A stretch of 64,000 nt of DNA. Origin: Streptomyces rimosus (GTDB lineage: Bacteria; Actinomycetota; Actinomycetes; Streptomycetales; Streptomycetaceae). Both the position numbers and the translations under genes were made by a program. Below are positions 8,611 through 16,650 of the stretch, piece by piece (position 1 is the first letter of the stretch; each line of letters begins with the position of its first letter). The DNA lies in assembly GCF_008704655.1 (NCBI RefSeq), contig NZ_CP023688.1, positions 6,392,001-6,456,000 of the forward strand, written 5' to 3'. Under the pieces are notes generated by a model. That model was not told the origin of the DNA. It searched no databases and saw only the letters and a list, made by a program, of their open reading frames with translations.

Positions 8611-9816
8611 ATGTCGTTCAATCCCTTGGAACAGCGGGGCATTCCGCTGGACCGGCAGGTGCGCAACTGGCGCGAGCTGAACGTGACACCGGTCGACCCG
8701 GACCACTGCGACCCGTACACCCGGTGCCGGATCATCACGATGAACGGGATCGAGGTGGAGGCGATCCTGTTCAGCCACCAGCTGGCCCGGCACTGTCCGG
8801 ACATGGAGATCAAGCAGCAGCTCGCGCGGACCCGCTACATCGAGGCGCAGCAGCAGAAGGCGGTCAACTGGCTGCTGCCCGGCGTCTCGTCGGTGCTGGA
8901 GACGACCATCGCCTACGAGCAGGTGGCCGTCGACCTGACCGCGTGGGTGGCGCGGATGGAGCCGGACCCGTACCTGAAGCAGGCGTACCAGTTCGGGGTG
9001 CTGGAGGACTTCGACCACCTGTACCGGTACGCGAACCTGTACGAGATGATCGAGCACCGCAAGGCGGAGTCGGTCGTGGACGGGCTCACCGAGGTCATGC
9101 CCGGCCGGCCCACCCCGCTGCACCACCGCGACCCGGTGGACAACGTGCGCGAGCCGTACGACCGGACGAAGACCGACCCGCTGTCGAAGCTGCACGCGCT
9201 GACGATCATGTCGGCCGAGCAGCAGACGATGAACTTCTACATGAACACCGGCCCCACCTACATGGAGCCGATCGCCCGCCGTCTCTACCAGGAGATCGGG
9301 CTCATCGAGGAGGAGCACGTCACCCACTACGAGTCGCTGGTGGACCCGGGCGAGACGTGGTGGGAGCAACTGGTCAACCACGAGTACAACGAGTGCTACC
9401 TCTACCACTCCTTCATGGAGCAGGAGAGCGACCCGAAGGTGAAGGCCATCTGGGAGCTCCACCTGAACATGGAGCTGGAGCACCTCCACCTCGCCTGCGA
9501 CCTGATGCGCCGGCACGACGGCCGGGAGCCGGCCGAGATCCTGGCGCCCGCGCTGCCCAACGTGCTCACCTTCGAGCCCAACAAGGGCTATCTGCGCCAG
9601 CTGATCGCCGACCAGCTGGACCTGACCACCCTGGGCGCGGGGTACGTCCGCGAGGCCCACGAGCGGTTCGAGGCGATGCAGGAGGCCCTCAACGGCGGCG
9701 CCACCCCGCCCAGCGACGAGGTGCTGGCCGAGCACGACAAGCTGATCGGCGGCGACCACCGGCTGCAGACCGAGGGCGAGCACCCGGTCGCCGACCTGCG
9801 CGGAGGCCGGTCATGA
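8611..9816 (+). CDS. Ferritin-like helical protein, putative stress protein
   Basis: A 401-residue, strongly helical, acidic protein rich in Glu, His and Tyr. Several Glu/His pairs spaced as in di-iron four-helix bundles are visible (IEVEAILFSHQLARHC, TIAYEQVAVDLTAW, EEEHVTHYESL, NMELEHLHLACDLMRRHDG). This suggests a ferritin-like or catalase-like di-metal fold, but no enzyme activity can be assigned. The N-terminus after ATG 8611 (GGAGG upstream) has no signal peptide. The stop overlaps the hemerythrin start (ATGA), so the two are translationally coupled, and a sigma-B-like promoter precedes them. A role in iron or redox stress is inferred from this context only. Confidence 0.75.
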   Translation: MSFNPLEQRGIPLDRQVRNWRELNVTPVDPDHCDPYTRCRIITMNGIEVEAILFSHQLARHCPDMEIKQQLARTRYIEAQQQKAVNWLLPGVSSVLETTIAYEQVAVDLTAWVARMEPDPYLKQAYQFGVLEDFDHLYRYANLYEMIEHRKAESVVDGLTEVMPGRPTPLHHRDPVDNVREPYDRTKTDPLSKLHALTIMSAEQQTMNFYMNTGPTYMEPIARRLYQEIGLIEEEHVTHYESLVDPGETWWEQLVNHEYNECYLYHSFMEQESDPKVKAIWELHLNMELEHLHLACDLMRRHDGREPAEILAPALPNVLTFEPNKGYLRQLIADQLDLTTLGAGYVREAHERFEAMQEALNGGATPPSDEVLAEHDKLIGGDHRLQTEGEHPVADLRGGRS

Positions 9817-10439
9817 CGCCGCACGCCCGTACCGGCGACGGCCCGGCAACGCCGACGACCGACCCGGCCGCCGACCGCAACCCCACTCCGGAGACGGACG
9901 TGGTCGCCCTCCTGATGGCGCAGCACGGGCAGATCCGCGATCTCTTCGACGAGGTCGAGCAGAGCACGGGGGACGCCCGGCGCGACGCGTTCCGCCGGCT
10001 GGTGCGGATGCTGGCCGTGCACGAGACGGCCGAGGAGGAGGTCGTCCACCCGTACGTCAAACGGGCGGCGGACGGCGGTGACGACATCGTCGCCGACCGG
10101 CTGGCCGAGGAGAAGACCGCCAAGCAGGCCCTGTCCGCGCTGGACGGCATGGATGTCGAGGACGCGGCGTTCCTGCCGCGGCTGCTGTCCTTGCGCACGG
10201 ACGTGATGGAGCACGCCCGCGCGGAGGAGCGCTACGAGTTCTCGCAGCTGCGGCGGCTGAACGACCCCGGCCGGCTGGCCGCCATGGCCAAGGCCGTCAA
10301 GGCGGCCGAGGCCATCGCGCCCACACATCCGCACCCCGGCGTCGAGTCCGGCGCCGCGAACGCCGTGCTCGGCCCCATGGCGGCCGTCGTGGACCGCACC
10401 CGCGACGCGGTCCGCAAGGCGCTGGACAAGAACGGATGA
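9813..10439 (+). CDS. Hemerythrin HHE-domain protein
   Basis: A 208-residue protein with a hemerythrin-like four-helix bundle at about residues 28-155. Candidate di-iron ligands are visible in LMAQHGQIRDLFDEVE, MLAVHETAEEEVVHPYV, and RTDVMEHARAEERYEF. Such domains bind O2, NO or iron reversibly. The N-terminal 25 residues are a disordered Pro/Thr/Asp-rich leader, and the C-terminal tail ends in TRDAVRKALDKNG. ATG 9813 overlaps the preceding stop. A strong hairpin follows at 10447-10477, closing a two-gene operon. Confidence 0.9.
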   Translation: MTPHARTGDGPATPTTDPAADRNPTPETDVVALLMAQHGQIRDLFDEVEQSTGDARRDAFRRLVRMLAVHETAEEEVVHPYVKRAADGGDDIVADRLAEEKTAKQALSALDGMDVEDAAFLPRLLSLRTDVMEHARAEERYEFSQLRRLNDPGRLAAMAKAVKAAEAIAPTHPHPGVESGAANAVLGPMAAVVDRTRDAVRKALDKNG

Positions 10440-10446
10440 GCGGCGG

Positions 10447-10477
10447 TCCGGCCGGCCCCGGGCAGGGACCGGCCGGA
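10447..10477 (+). terminator. Hairpin after hemerythrin gene
   Basis: A 13-bp near-perfect stem (10447-10459 with 10465-10477, one G-U pair) with a 5-nt loop begins 7 nt after the stop codon. It has no U-tract, as is usual for streptomycete terminators. Confidence 0.6.
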
Positions 10478-10521
10478 ACCGGAACCGGAACGGATCTGTC
10501 GGATTCCATCCCGTACGAGGT

Positions 10522-10546
10522 GTTTAGTGTCCGGGAGAGCGGCTAC
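10522..10546 (+). promoter_or_regulatory. Sigma-B-like promoter of the KGG stress gene
   Basis: GTTT (10522-10525), 15 nt, then GGCTAC (10541-10546), against the sigma-B consensus GNNT-N14-16-GGGTAC/T (one mismatch). It lies 46 nt before the start codon. KGG proteins are known general-stress proteins, which fits. Confidence 0.5.
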
Positions 10547-10591
10547 GCGGTGGACCGGAAGGCACAGTCAAGATCCGAGTAAGGGTGAGTG

Positions 10592-10888
10592 ATGATGGCT
10601 GAGTCCACCAACCCCGGCAACTTCGCCAACGACCGCGAGAAGGCCGCACGCGCCGGCCGGCAGGGCGGGCACGAGAGCGGTGGCAACTTCGCCAACGATC
10701 CGCAGCGTGCGTCCGAAGTCGGTCAGAAGGGCGGCCACGAGAGCGGCGGTAACTTCGCCAACGACCCGCAGCGTGCGTCCGAGGCCGGTCAGAAGGGCGG
10801 CCACGAAAGTGGCGGTAACTTCGCCAACGACCCGCAGCGCGCCTCCGACGCCGGTCAGAAGGGCGGCCGAAGCCGCCAGGGCGAGTAG
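10592..10888 (+). CDS. KGG-repeat general stress protein (GsiB/YciG-like)
   Basis: A 98-residue very hydrophilic protein made almost entirely of repeats. A degenerate first unit (NPGNFANDREKAARAGRQGG) is followed by three nearly identical 22-residue units of the form HESGGNFANDPQRAS..GQKGG, then a basic tail RSRQGE. This is the KGG (Con-10/GsiB) family of desiccation and osmotic stress proteins. It is intrinsically disordered and has no catalytic residues. The start is ambiguous between GTG 10589, ATG 10592 and ATG 10595; AAGGG at 10581-10585 fits the ATGs. The repeat DNA has a 66-bp period and could expand or contract. Confidence 0.88.
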   Translation: MMAESTNPGNFANDREKAARAGRQGGHESGGNFANDPQRASEVGQKGGHESGGNFANDPQRASEAGQKGGHESGGNFANDPQRASDAGQKGGRSRQGE

Positions 10889-10980
10889 CTGCCGGACGGG
10901 GCGGTGACCCCTCGCCGATCCGGATGCCGGGCCGTGCCGCAGGCGTCCGGGGGCGGGTCCACCGGCCCACCGGGAACGCA

Positions 10981-11011
10981 GCGGGCGGACGTCCACCGGA
11001 CGTCCGCCCGC
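10981..11011. terminator. Bidirectional terminator between KGG gene and glycosidase-like gene
   Basis: A perfect 14-bp stem (10981-10994 with 10998-11011) has a 3-nt loop and lies between convergent genes, 92 nt after one stop and 61 nt from the other. Confidence 0.7.
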
Positions 11012-11072
11012 ACCCCGTCATCGGTCCCGGCCGGGAGCGGTCCCCGACCAGGCTCTCGGCTTCCGGCCGGGC

Positions 11073-13064
11073 TCAGCCCCCGGCCTTCGCCGGGCACAGC
11101 CGCCTCGGCTGCCGGTCGCCGCGCAGCTTGGCGTCCACGCAGCCGGCGGGCAGGCCGGCGTAGGGAATCTTGCCGAAGTTGGCGGTGACGGTGAGCTTGC
11201 CGTTGCCGAACTCCGTCCGCTGGACCAGGTTGTCGGCGGTCAGACGCCGGAACGAGGTCAGCTTCTCGGTGCCCGTGGCCTTGTGCAGCGGCGCGAAGTA
11301 CTTCTGAAGGGCGGCCATTTCAGGCCCGGACTTCTTCAGGGAAGCACCGTCGAGCACATAGTTCAGCGGGATGTTGTAGAGCATCGCGAGCAGCGCGCGG
11401 CCGGTCTTCTGCTCGGGCAGCTTCTCGTACGACAGTTCCCAGCGCTCGGCGTTGACGAGCGAGCTGTGCAGCGCGGTCTCGTACAGCGGGACCCGGTAGG
11501 CCGGGTCGTACATCGCCTTCGCCAGGTCGGCCGGCAGCCGTACCGGCTTGAAGAACGCGGTGGGGGCGTTCTCCGGGTAGTAGCCGCCCCAGTTCTTCCT
11601 GTCGCGTTCGAACTTCCACAGGCCGTCGGCGACCGGTGTGGCCCCGCCATGGTTGAAGGCCAGCACCCCGTTCGCCCAGGACTGCGCGCTCTCCGAGCCC
11701 AGGACCAGCTTCTTGTCGTGCGCCAGCCGACGCATCCGGGCGAGCCGGTTCGTGCGGTCCCCGGCCTTGGTCATCGGGTGGGCGGCGTCGTGGTCGCGGA
11801 ACAGCTCGCCGGTCGCGTCCACGTCGAGGAAGTAGCTGTCGGCGCCGTTGGCAGTCATCGCACGGGTACGGTCCGCGAGGTGGCCGCGGCCCGCCCCGGA
11901 CTGCTCGAAAGCCTGTGAACTGAGGTAACAGCCGCGGTTGCCGAAGCCGGACTGCGGCTTCCCCTTGGCGTCGCGTACGCAGAAGTCCGGGTAGACCGTG
12001 CCGGGCCACTTGGAGGTGGGGGAGTCGGCGGTCTTCGGGTCCTGCCCGTTGGCGAACGTGTCGTACGGGCCCACCAGATAGCCCGCCTTTTTGGCGGCCC
12101 GGACGGCGGCGGCGTCCATCGGGTCCGGCCCGGCGTCGTAGCCGAGCCACATCCGGTCCACGCCCAGCTTGCGCAGCTCCTCGACGCCCGCGGCCTTGCG
12201 CGCGTCGCCCCACACGTAGGCGTGGAAGGCGCCGAGCAGCTTGCCGTTCGCCGGGTTCTGCTTGATCTTCTCGCGGAGGCTGCCGAGCTGCCCGTGCTCG
12301 GCGAGCCAGGAACGGTAGTCGGCGCCCGGCGCGACGGGGTTGCCGTCGGTGAGGGCGAAGGTGACGGTGTAGTCGCGGGTGCCGTCACCGGCGGTGAAGT
12401 CGTGGGTGGTGGACGAGTTCAGCCGTCCGCCCTCGGAGCGGAACTTCAGCGAGGTACCGAGGTCGGTGGGGGTGAGGTAGCTGACGCCGTGGCCCTTGCC
12501 CAGCGTGGTGCCCCACAGCGGCAGTTCGAGCCCGCCCACGTCGATCGGGTCGCCCGTGAGCCCGCCCTTCCCGGAGTTCCAGAACGTGTCGCGTACGGGG
12601 ATGTCCAGGCCCTCGCCGCGCGGCAGTTGTACGGAGGAGGTGGCCCGGTCGGTTCCGGTCACCGGCCAGGTGAGCGACCCGTCCCGGTCCGCCTTCACGC
12701 TGACCCGCAGCCGCCCGTGGTCCGCGGCGGCGGTCACCGTCAGGCCCTTGTCCGGGTAGCTCCAGCGGGCGCCTTCGCCGGTGCGCTCGACCGGGCCCGG
12801 TGTGCCGAGCGCGGTGCCGGACGGGGCCGACAGGGTCAGGTTCTTGCCGTCCGCGGTACGGGCCTGCAGTGCCAGCGTGCCGGTGTCCACGGTGACCGTG
12901 CCGCCCCGGACGGGAATGTCGACGTGTCGCCCTGTCGCGGGCCCGGCCACGGCCTGGCTGCTGCACCCGGAGGCGCCGACGGAGGCCGTGGCGGTCAGGG
13001 CGAGGGAGGCGGCGAGCACCCGGGTGCGGGTGCGGCTGCCCCTGGAGGCGATCTTGAAATCCAT
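11073..13064 (-). CDS. Secreted lipoprotein resembling GH101/GH129-type glycoside hydrolases
   Basis: A 663-residue exported protein. A basic N-terminus (RGSRTRTR) and hydrophobic core end in the lipobox-like VGASGC near residue 33, so it is probably membrane-anchored outside the cell. The middle has a beta-rich N-domain, then a (beta/alpha)8-like region with AFHAYVWGDARK, MWLGYDAGPDP, a probable catalytic Asp in SYFLDVDATGEL, and VLGSESAQSWANGV. These blocks recall endo-alpha-GalNAcase and related GH101/129 enzymes. The substrate is not known and the family call comes from pattern memory. ATG 13064 is preferred over an in-frame GTG at 13070; neither has a clear Shine-Dalgarno. It stands alone. 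Confidence 0.65.
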   Translation of the reverse strand: MDFKIASRGSRTRTRVLAASLALTATASVGASGCSSQAVAGPATGRHVDIPVRGGTVTVDTGTLALQARTADGKNLTLSAPSGTALGTPGPVERTGEGARWSYPDKGLTVTAAADHGRLRVSVKADRDGSLTWPVTGTDRATSSVQLPRGEGLDIPVRDTFWNSGKGGLTGDPIDVGGLELPLWGTTLGKGHGVSYLTPTDLGTSLKFRSEGGRLNSSTTHDFTAGDGTRDYTVTFALTDGNPVAPGADYRSWLAEHGQLGSLREKIKQNPANGKLLGAFHAYVWGDARKAAGVEELRKLGVDRMWLGYDAGPDPMDAAAVRAAKKAGYLVGPYDTFANGQDPKTADSPTSKWPGTVYPDFCVRDAKGKPQSGFGNRGCYLSSQAFEQSGAGRGHLADRTRAMTANGADSYFLDVDATGELFRDHDAAHPMTKAGDRTNRLARMRRLAHDKKLVLGSESAQSWANGVLAFNHGGATPVADGLWKFERDRKNWGGYYPENAPTAFFKPVRLPADLAKAMYDPAYRVPLYETALHSSLVNAERWELSYEKLPEQKTGRALLAMLYNIPLNYVLDGASLKKSGPEMAALQKYFAPLHKATGTEKLTSFRRLTADNLVQRTEFGNGKLTVTANFGKIPYAGLPAGCVDAKLRGDRQPRRLCPAKAGG

Positions 13065-13185
13065 GGACACGTGGATAGTGAGCGGGCTTAAGAACTCTCT
13101 AAGAGGAGCCCGGAGAAGAGAGGGGACGGGGCGGCGGCCGGGCGGATCCAGGCCGCCGGATGTTGTCCGGCCCTGCCACGCGTGG

Positions 13186-13204
13186 TTAGCTTAGGCTTAC
13201 CTAA
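13186..13204. promoter_or_regulatory. Iron box (DmdR1/IdeR-type operator)
   Basis: TTAGCTTAGGCTTACCTAA matches the actinomycete iron-box consensus TTAGGTTAGGCTAACCTAA at 17 of 19 positions. It lies about 85-115 nt before the candidate starts of the enterochelin esterase gene, so iron-dependent repression of that gene is expected. The leftward glycosidase-like gene starts 122 nt away on the other side. Confidence 0.8.
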
Positions 13205-13288
13205 GTCGAGGTCGGGCGCGGTCGTGTACGGCCCGGCCGGAAGTCGTCTGTGCCCGCGCGACGCGCCGGGCGGGAAAGCGGGTTGTCG

Positions 13289-14800
13289 ATGGGAGCGTCG
13301 ATGAAGACATCGGTGGGCACGTCGACGGGCGCGGTCGGGGGAACCCTGCCGGGCGCCGCGGCGGGTACGGCGACGGGTACGGCAGGGGGGACGGTGCCGG
13401 GCGCTCCCTCCGGCGGGCCGGCGGGAACGGGGGAGGCGGGCGCCGTGCACGCCGCCCCGCCGCGCACGTCGCGCCCGGCACCGGCCGAAACCGTGGACAG
13501 CCCGCGGATCGTCGCGCTGGCCGCCTCCGTGGCGGGCGGACGGGACGCCGCCGTACGGGAGTTCTGGGCCGAGACCGAGGGGCAGGGCACCCCGCTCGTC
13601 GAGCCGATCCCGTGGGACCCGGAGCACCGGGCCGTCACTTTCCTGTGGCGCGGCACGGAGGACACCCGCCGGGTGCTCCTCCTGGTCAACGGCCTCGTGG
13701 ACCGCTCGCACCTCGTGGGCAGCCTGATGCGCCGCATCCACGGCACCGATGTCTGGCACCTCACGTACCGGCTGCGGTCCGACCACCGCGGGTCGTACGC
13801 GATCGCGCCCGACACGGGAGGCGGGCGTATCCGTACGGCGGCTGCGCCCGAAGACGGCCCTGCGGACGACTTCCAGGCCCGGCTGCTGCCACTGCTCGCC
13901 GAGGCCGGTCCCGACCCGCTCAACCCCCGTACGGTTCCCGGCCGCCGGCAGGGCGCCGGCAGTTCGGTCTTCGAGCTGCCCGACGCGCCGCCGCAGCCGT
14001 GGCGGCCGTGGGCGCCCGCGGCCGCCACGGCTGCGGCGGCGCGTCGGGGCCTGGTGGAGCGGCACCGGCTGACCAGCGCCGCCCTCGCGGCCCGGCGCGA
14101 CGTATGGACGTACGTACCGCCGGGCCCGCTTCCGGACGGCGGCGCGGACGCGCTGGTGCTGCTGGACGGCGACATGTGGTGCGGACGGCTCGGTGTGCAG
14201 GCGCTGTTCGACCGGCTGATCAGGGACGGTGTGCTGCCGCCCCTGGTCGTGCTCGCGCCGGACGCCGTGGACAATGCCACCCGTGCCCGCGAGTTCGGCG
14301 GCCGGCCGGCGTATGTGAACTTTCTCGCCGCCGAACTGCTGCCCTGGGCGGCGGCGCGGCTGCCGGTGACGTTCGACCCGTCGCGCACGGTCGTCGCGGG
14401 CGAGAGCCTGGGCGGACTCACCGCGCTGTACGCCGGGCTCGCGGCGCCGCGCCGGTTCGGCAAGGTGCTGGCCCAGTCACCCTCGCTGTGGTGGCGGCCC
14501 GGGGGGCCGGGGCCCGTGGACGGAACCGACGCGGCGGACGGGCCGTCCTGGCTGGCGGAGCGGTACGCCGGCGGCGGCCCCCGCGAGCTGCGGGCGCACC
14601 TGCGCGTCGGCCGCTACGAAGGGGACATGCGCAAACGGTGCGGCGAGTTGCGCGACACGCTGCGCGGCCTCGGGCACTCCGTGGCGTACACGGAGTACAA
14701 CGGCGGGCATGACTACGCCTGCTGGGCGGGCGGACTGGCGGAGGGGCTGGTGGACCTGCTGGGGCGGGCGGACGACGGGGCAAGGGAGGGCGGTGTGTGA
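13289..14800 (+). CDS. Enterochelin esterase-family siderophore hydrolase (Fes/IroD-like)
   Basis: Hydrolyses the ester backbone of an imported ferric siderophore so that iron is released in the cytoplasm. About 503 residues. An N-terminal Fes-type lid domain (VTFLWRGTEDTRRVLLLVNG, WHLTYRLRSDHRGSYAI) is followed by an alpha/beta-hydrolase esterase domain. The nucleophile is Ser373 in VVAGESLGG and the catalytic His is near 473 in YNGGHDYACWAGG. An iron box lies upstream. The first 60 residues are Gly/Ala/Thr-rich and poorly conserved, so the start is uncertain: GTG 13250, ATG 13289 and ATG 13301 (GGGAG five bases upstream) are all in frame. No siderophore synthesis or uptake genes are in the window. 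Confidence 0.88.
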   Translation: MGASMKTSVGTSTGAVGGTLPGAAAGTATGTAGGTVPGAPSGGPAGTGEAGAVHAAPPRTSRPAPAETVDSPRIVALAASVAGGRDAAVREFWAETEGQGTPLVEPIPWDPEHRAVTFLWRGTEDTRRVLLLVNGLVDRSHLVGSLMRRIHGTDVWHLTYRLRSDHRGSYAIAPDTGGGRIRTAAAPEDGPADDFQARLLPLLAEAGPDPLNPRTVPGRRQGAGSSVFELPDAPPQPWRPWAPAAATAAAARRGLVERHRLTSAALAARRDVWTYVPPGPLPDGGADALVLLDGDMWCGRLGVQALFDRLIRDGVLPPLVVLAPDAVDNATRAREFGGRPAYVNFLAAELLPWAAARLPVTFDPSRTVVAGESLGGLTALYAGLAAPRRFGKVLAQSPSLWWRPGGPGPVDGTDAADGPSWLAERYAGGGPRELRAHLRVGRYEGDMRKRCGELRDTLRGLGHSVAYTEYNGGHDYACWAGGLAEGLVDLLGRADDGAREGGV

Positions 14801-15112
14801 TGTTGCTTCCGGTTGTGCTGCACCGCACCTACTGCCACCTCAAGTCCCGCGCCTACCAGGTCGTTCTGCGGACGCCCCGCTTCCGTACCGCCAAGTCCGT
14901 GGCGCCGGTCGGGGAGGAGCGCCGGCCGGAACGCCCGAAACGGACTTCAGTGGTCCGTCGGCCCGTTCCCGGCCGTCCGCAACGGCGCGCCGCCGACCGC
15001 TGCCCCGCCCCCTCGGGGCCCAGCCCCCGGCGCCCCGCACCGGACCGCCCCCAGCGGTCCGCCACCGACCGTCCTCACCGGCGTACCAAGGCCCTCGCCG
15101 GGTGACGGACGC
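14801..15112. other. Non-coding or doubtful stretch after the esterase gene
   Basis: An ORF of about 100 codons runs from 14797 to 15105 on the plus strand, overlapping the esterase stop. Its product (MLLPVVLHRTYCHLKSRAYQ, then Arg/Pro-rich) has no family signature and becomes low-complexity after residue 35. It could be a small basic peptide gene, but composition suggests chance. Nothing else is visible before the terminator at 15113. Confidence 0.3.
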
Positions 15113-15147
15113 GGCGCCCCGCCCCGCCAGTGCCGGGGCGGGGCGCC
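15113..15147 (+). terminator. Strong terminator hairpin
   Basis: A perfect 14-bp GC stem (15113-15126 with 15134-15147) has a 7-nt loop. It lies between the enterochelin esterase region and the TSUP permease. Confidence 0.75.
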
Positions 15148-15257
15148 CTGGTACGGGCCGGTGGCGGGCGGCGGTCACGGGCCGCCCGCCACCGGCCCTC
15201 CTGTGACTCCCGCCACGCGGGGCTCACCCGCACCGCCGGGCTCCATAAGATCGGCCG

Positions 15258-16043
15258 GTGCCCGCAGACATCACGCTGACGACGACCCTCCTGCTGTGCG
15301 TGGCCGCCCTCGCGGCCGGCTGGATCGACGCCGTCGTGGGCGGCGGCGGACTGCTGCTCCTGCCGGCGCTGCTCGTCGGCCTCCCGCACACACCCGCCGC
15401 CTACGTCCTGGGGACCAACAAGTCCACGGCCGTCGTCGGCACCGCCGCCGCGGCGTACACGTACGTACGCAAGGCCCCCGTCGACCTGCGCACCGCCGTA
15501 CGCATCGGACTGGCCGCGCTCGGCGGCTCCCTGGGCGGGGCGTTCTTCGCGGCGGGCATCAACAGCGAGGTGCTGCGCCCGCTCATCATGGCCGTGCTGG
15601 TGGGCGTGCTGGCGTTCGTGCTCTTCCGCCCGGCCTTCGGCACCGCGCCGCCGCCCTCCGGGCCCGTCACCCGGCGGCGCGTGATGGCCGCGGTCCTCGT
15701 CGCGGGCCTGGGCATCGGCTTCTACGACGGGCTGATCGGCCCCGGCACCGGCGCCTTCCTCGTCGTGGCGCTGGCCGCGATCCTGCACATGGACCTGGTC
15801 ACGTCCTCGGCCACCGCGAAGATCGTCAACGTCTGCACCAACGTCGGCGCGCTGGCCATGTTCGCCTACCAGGGCACGGTCCTGTGGCAACTGGGCGCGC
15901 TGCTCGCGGCGTTCAACTTCGTCGGCGGCACGGTCGGCGCGCGCATGGCCCTCAAGCGGGGCGCCGGGTTCGTGCGCGGGGTGCTGGTCGTGGTCGTCGT
16001 GTCGCTGCTGTGCAAGCTGGCCTTCGACCAGTGGGTGGCCTGA
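15258..16043 (+). CDS. TSUP-family permease (TauE/SafE, sulfite/sulfonate exporter-like)
   Basis: An integral membrane transporter of 261 residues with about eight helices in the two-fold TauE/SafE pattern. The first repeat has GWIDAVVGGGGLLLLPALL and VLGTNKSTAVVGTA. The second has IGFYDGLIGPGTGAFLVVAL and SSATAKIVNVCTNVGALAMF. Family members export sulfite, sulfoacetate or related anions by ion coupling; the substrate here is unknown. GTG 15258 starts the first helix directly. It is monocistronic, bounded by hairpins at 15113-15147 and 16046-16072. Confidence 0.92.
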   Translation: MPADITLTTTLLLCVAALAAGWIDAVVGGGGLLLLPALLVGLPHTPAAYVLGTNKSTAVVGTAAAAYTYVRKAPVDLRTAVRIGLAALGGSLGGAFFAAGINSEVLRPLIMAVLVGVLAFVLFRPAFGTAPPPSGPVTRRRVMAAVLVAGLGIGFYDGLIGPGTGAFLVVALAAILHMDLVTSSATAKIVNVCTNVGALAMFAYQGTVLWQLGALLAAFNFVGGTVGARMALKRGAGFVRGVLVVVVVSLLCKLAFDQWVA

Positions 16044-16045
16044 GA

Positions 16046-16072
16046 GGCGGGCCGCCGGGGGCGCGGCCCGCC
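16046..16072. terminator. Bidirectional terminator between TSUP and cupin genes
   Basis: A perfect 10-bp stem (16046-16055 with 16063-16072) with a 7-nt loop lies between convergent stops at 16043 and 16078 and has TTT on the plus side. Confidence 0.7.
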
Positions 16073-16077
16073 GCCTT

Positions 16078-16410
16078 TCAGTTCATGGTCTTCGTCGCGG
16101 TGACGGCGGTCAGCAGGACGGCGGAGTCCTGCATCGCCTTCAGGCCGTGCCGCTCGTGCGGTACCGGCACGACCTGACCGGCGATCAGGTCCCGCTCGTC
16201 ACCCGTCCCGGTCAGCCGTACCCGGCCGTGCAGCACCTGGAGGCTGGCCGCCGGCGGCGTGGTGTGCTCGTCCAGCGCGGCGCCCTCGATGAGCGCGATC
16301 ACGGTCTGCCGGAGCGGGCCGTCCTGGAGGAAGAGATGGGCGCTGCGCCCGTGCGCCGAGGCCCTGGCGTCGTCGAGCTGGCGGCGGGTGAGCGAGCTGA
16401 GGTCGTCCAT
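16078..16410 (-). CDS. Small cupin-domain protein
   Basis: A 110-residue single-domain cupin. The first cupin motif is degenerate (LDEHTTPPAASLQVLHGRVRL) and the second holds LIAGQVVPVPHERHGLKA. The HGRSAHLFLQDGPLR segment resembles small cupins related to LuxR-type quercetinase or mannose isomerase folds. It has potential metal ligands but no assignable reaction. ATG 16410 has GAAAGG upstream. It is divergent from cutA. Confidence 0.82.
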   Translation of the reverse strand: MDDLSSLTRRQLDDARASAHGRSAHLFLQDGPLRQTVIALIEGAALDEHTTPPAASLQVLHGRVRLTGTGDERDLIAGQVVPVPHERHGLKAMQDSAVLLTAVTATKTMN

Positions 16411-16650
16411 GACGCGGCCTTTCGATCGGGGTCCGCGGCGCCGCGACCGGCACCGGTGCCGGTGTACTGGTACCCGTACGGGCCCGGGTAACCGCGCCGC
16501 CGCCGGCGTCCATCCTGACGGGTGGCCGGGCGGCTGCCGAATGGCCGGTGCGCACGGCGCGCGACGGTGGCCGGAGGCAGGATGATCACGGCGGTCCGTA
16601 CGATGCGGAGGGACCTGATCAACGACCAGTGCCCGAAGGGGGACGTCCAG

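Noticed and set aside
14797..15105. A 102-codon ORF overlapping the esterase stop.
   Set aside because: Low-complexity Arg/Pro-rich product after residue 35, no family signal; kept only as a doubtful note.
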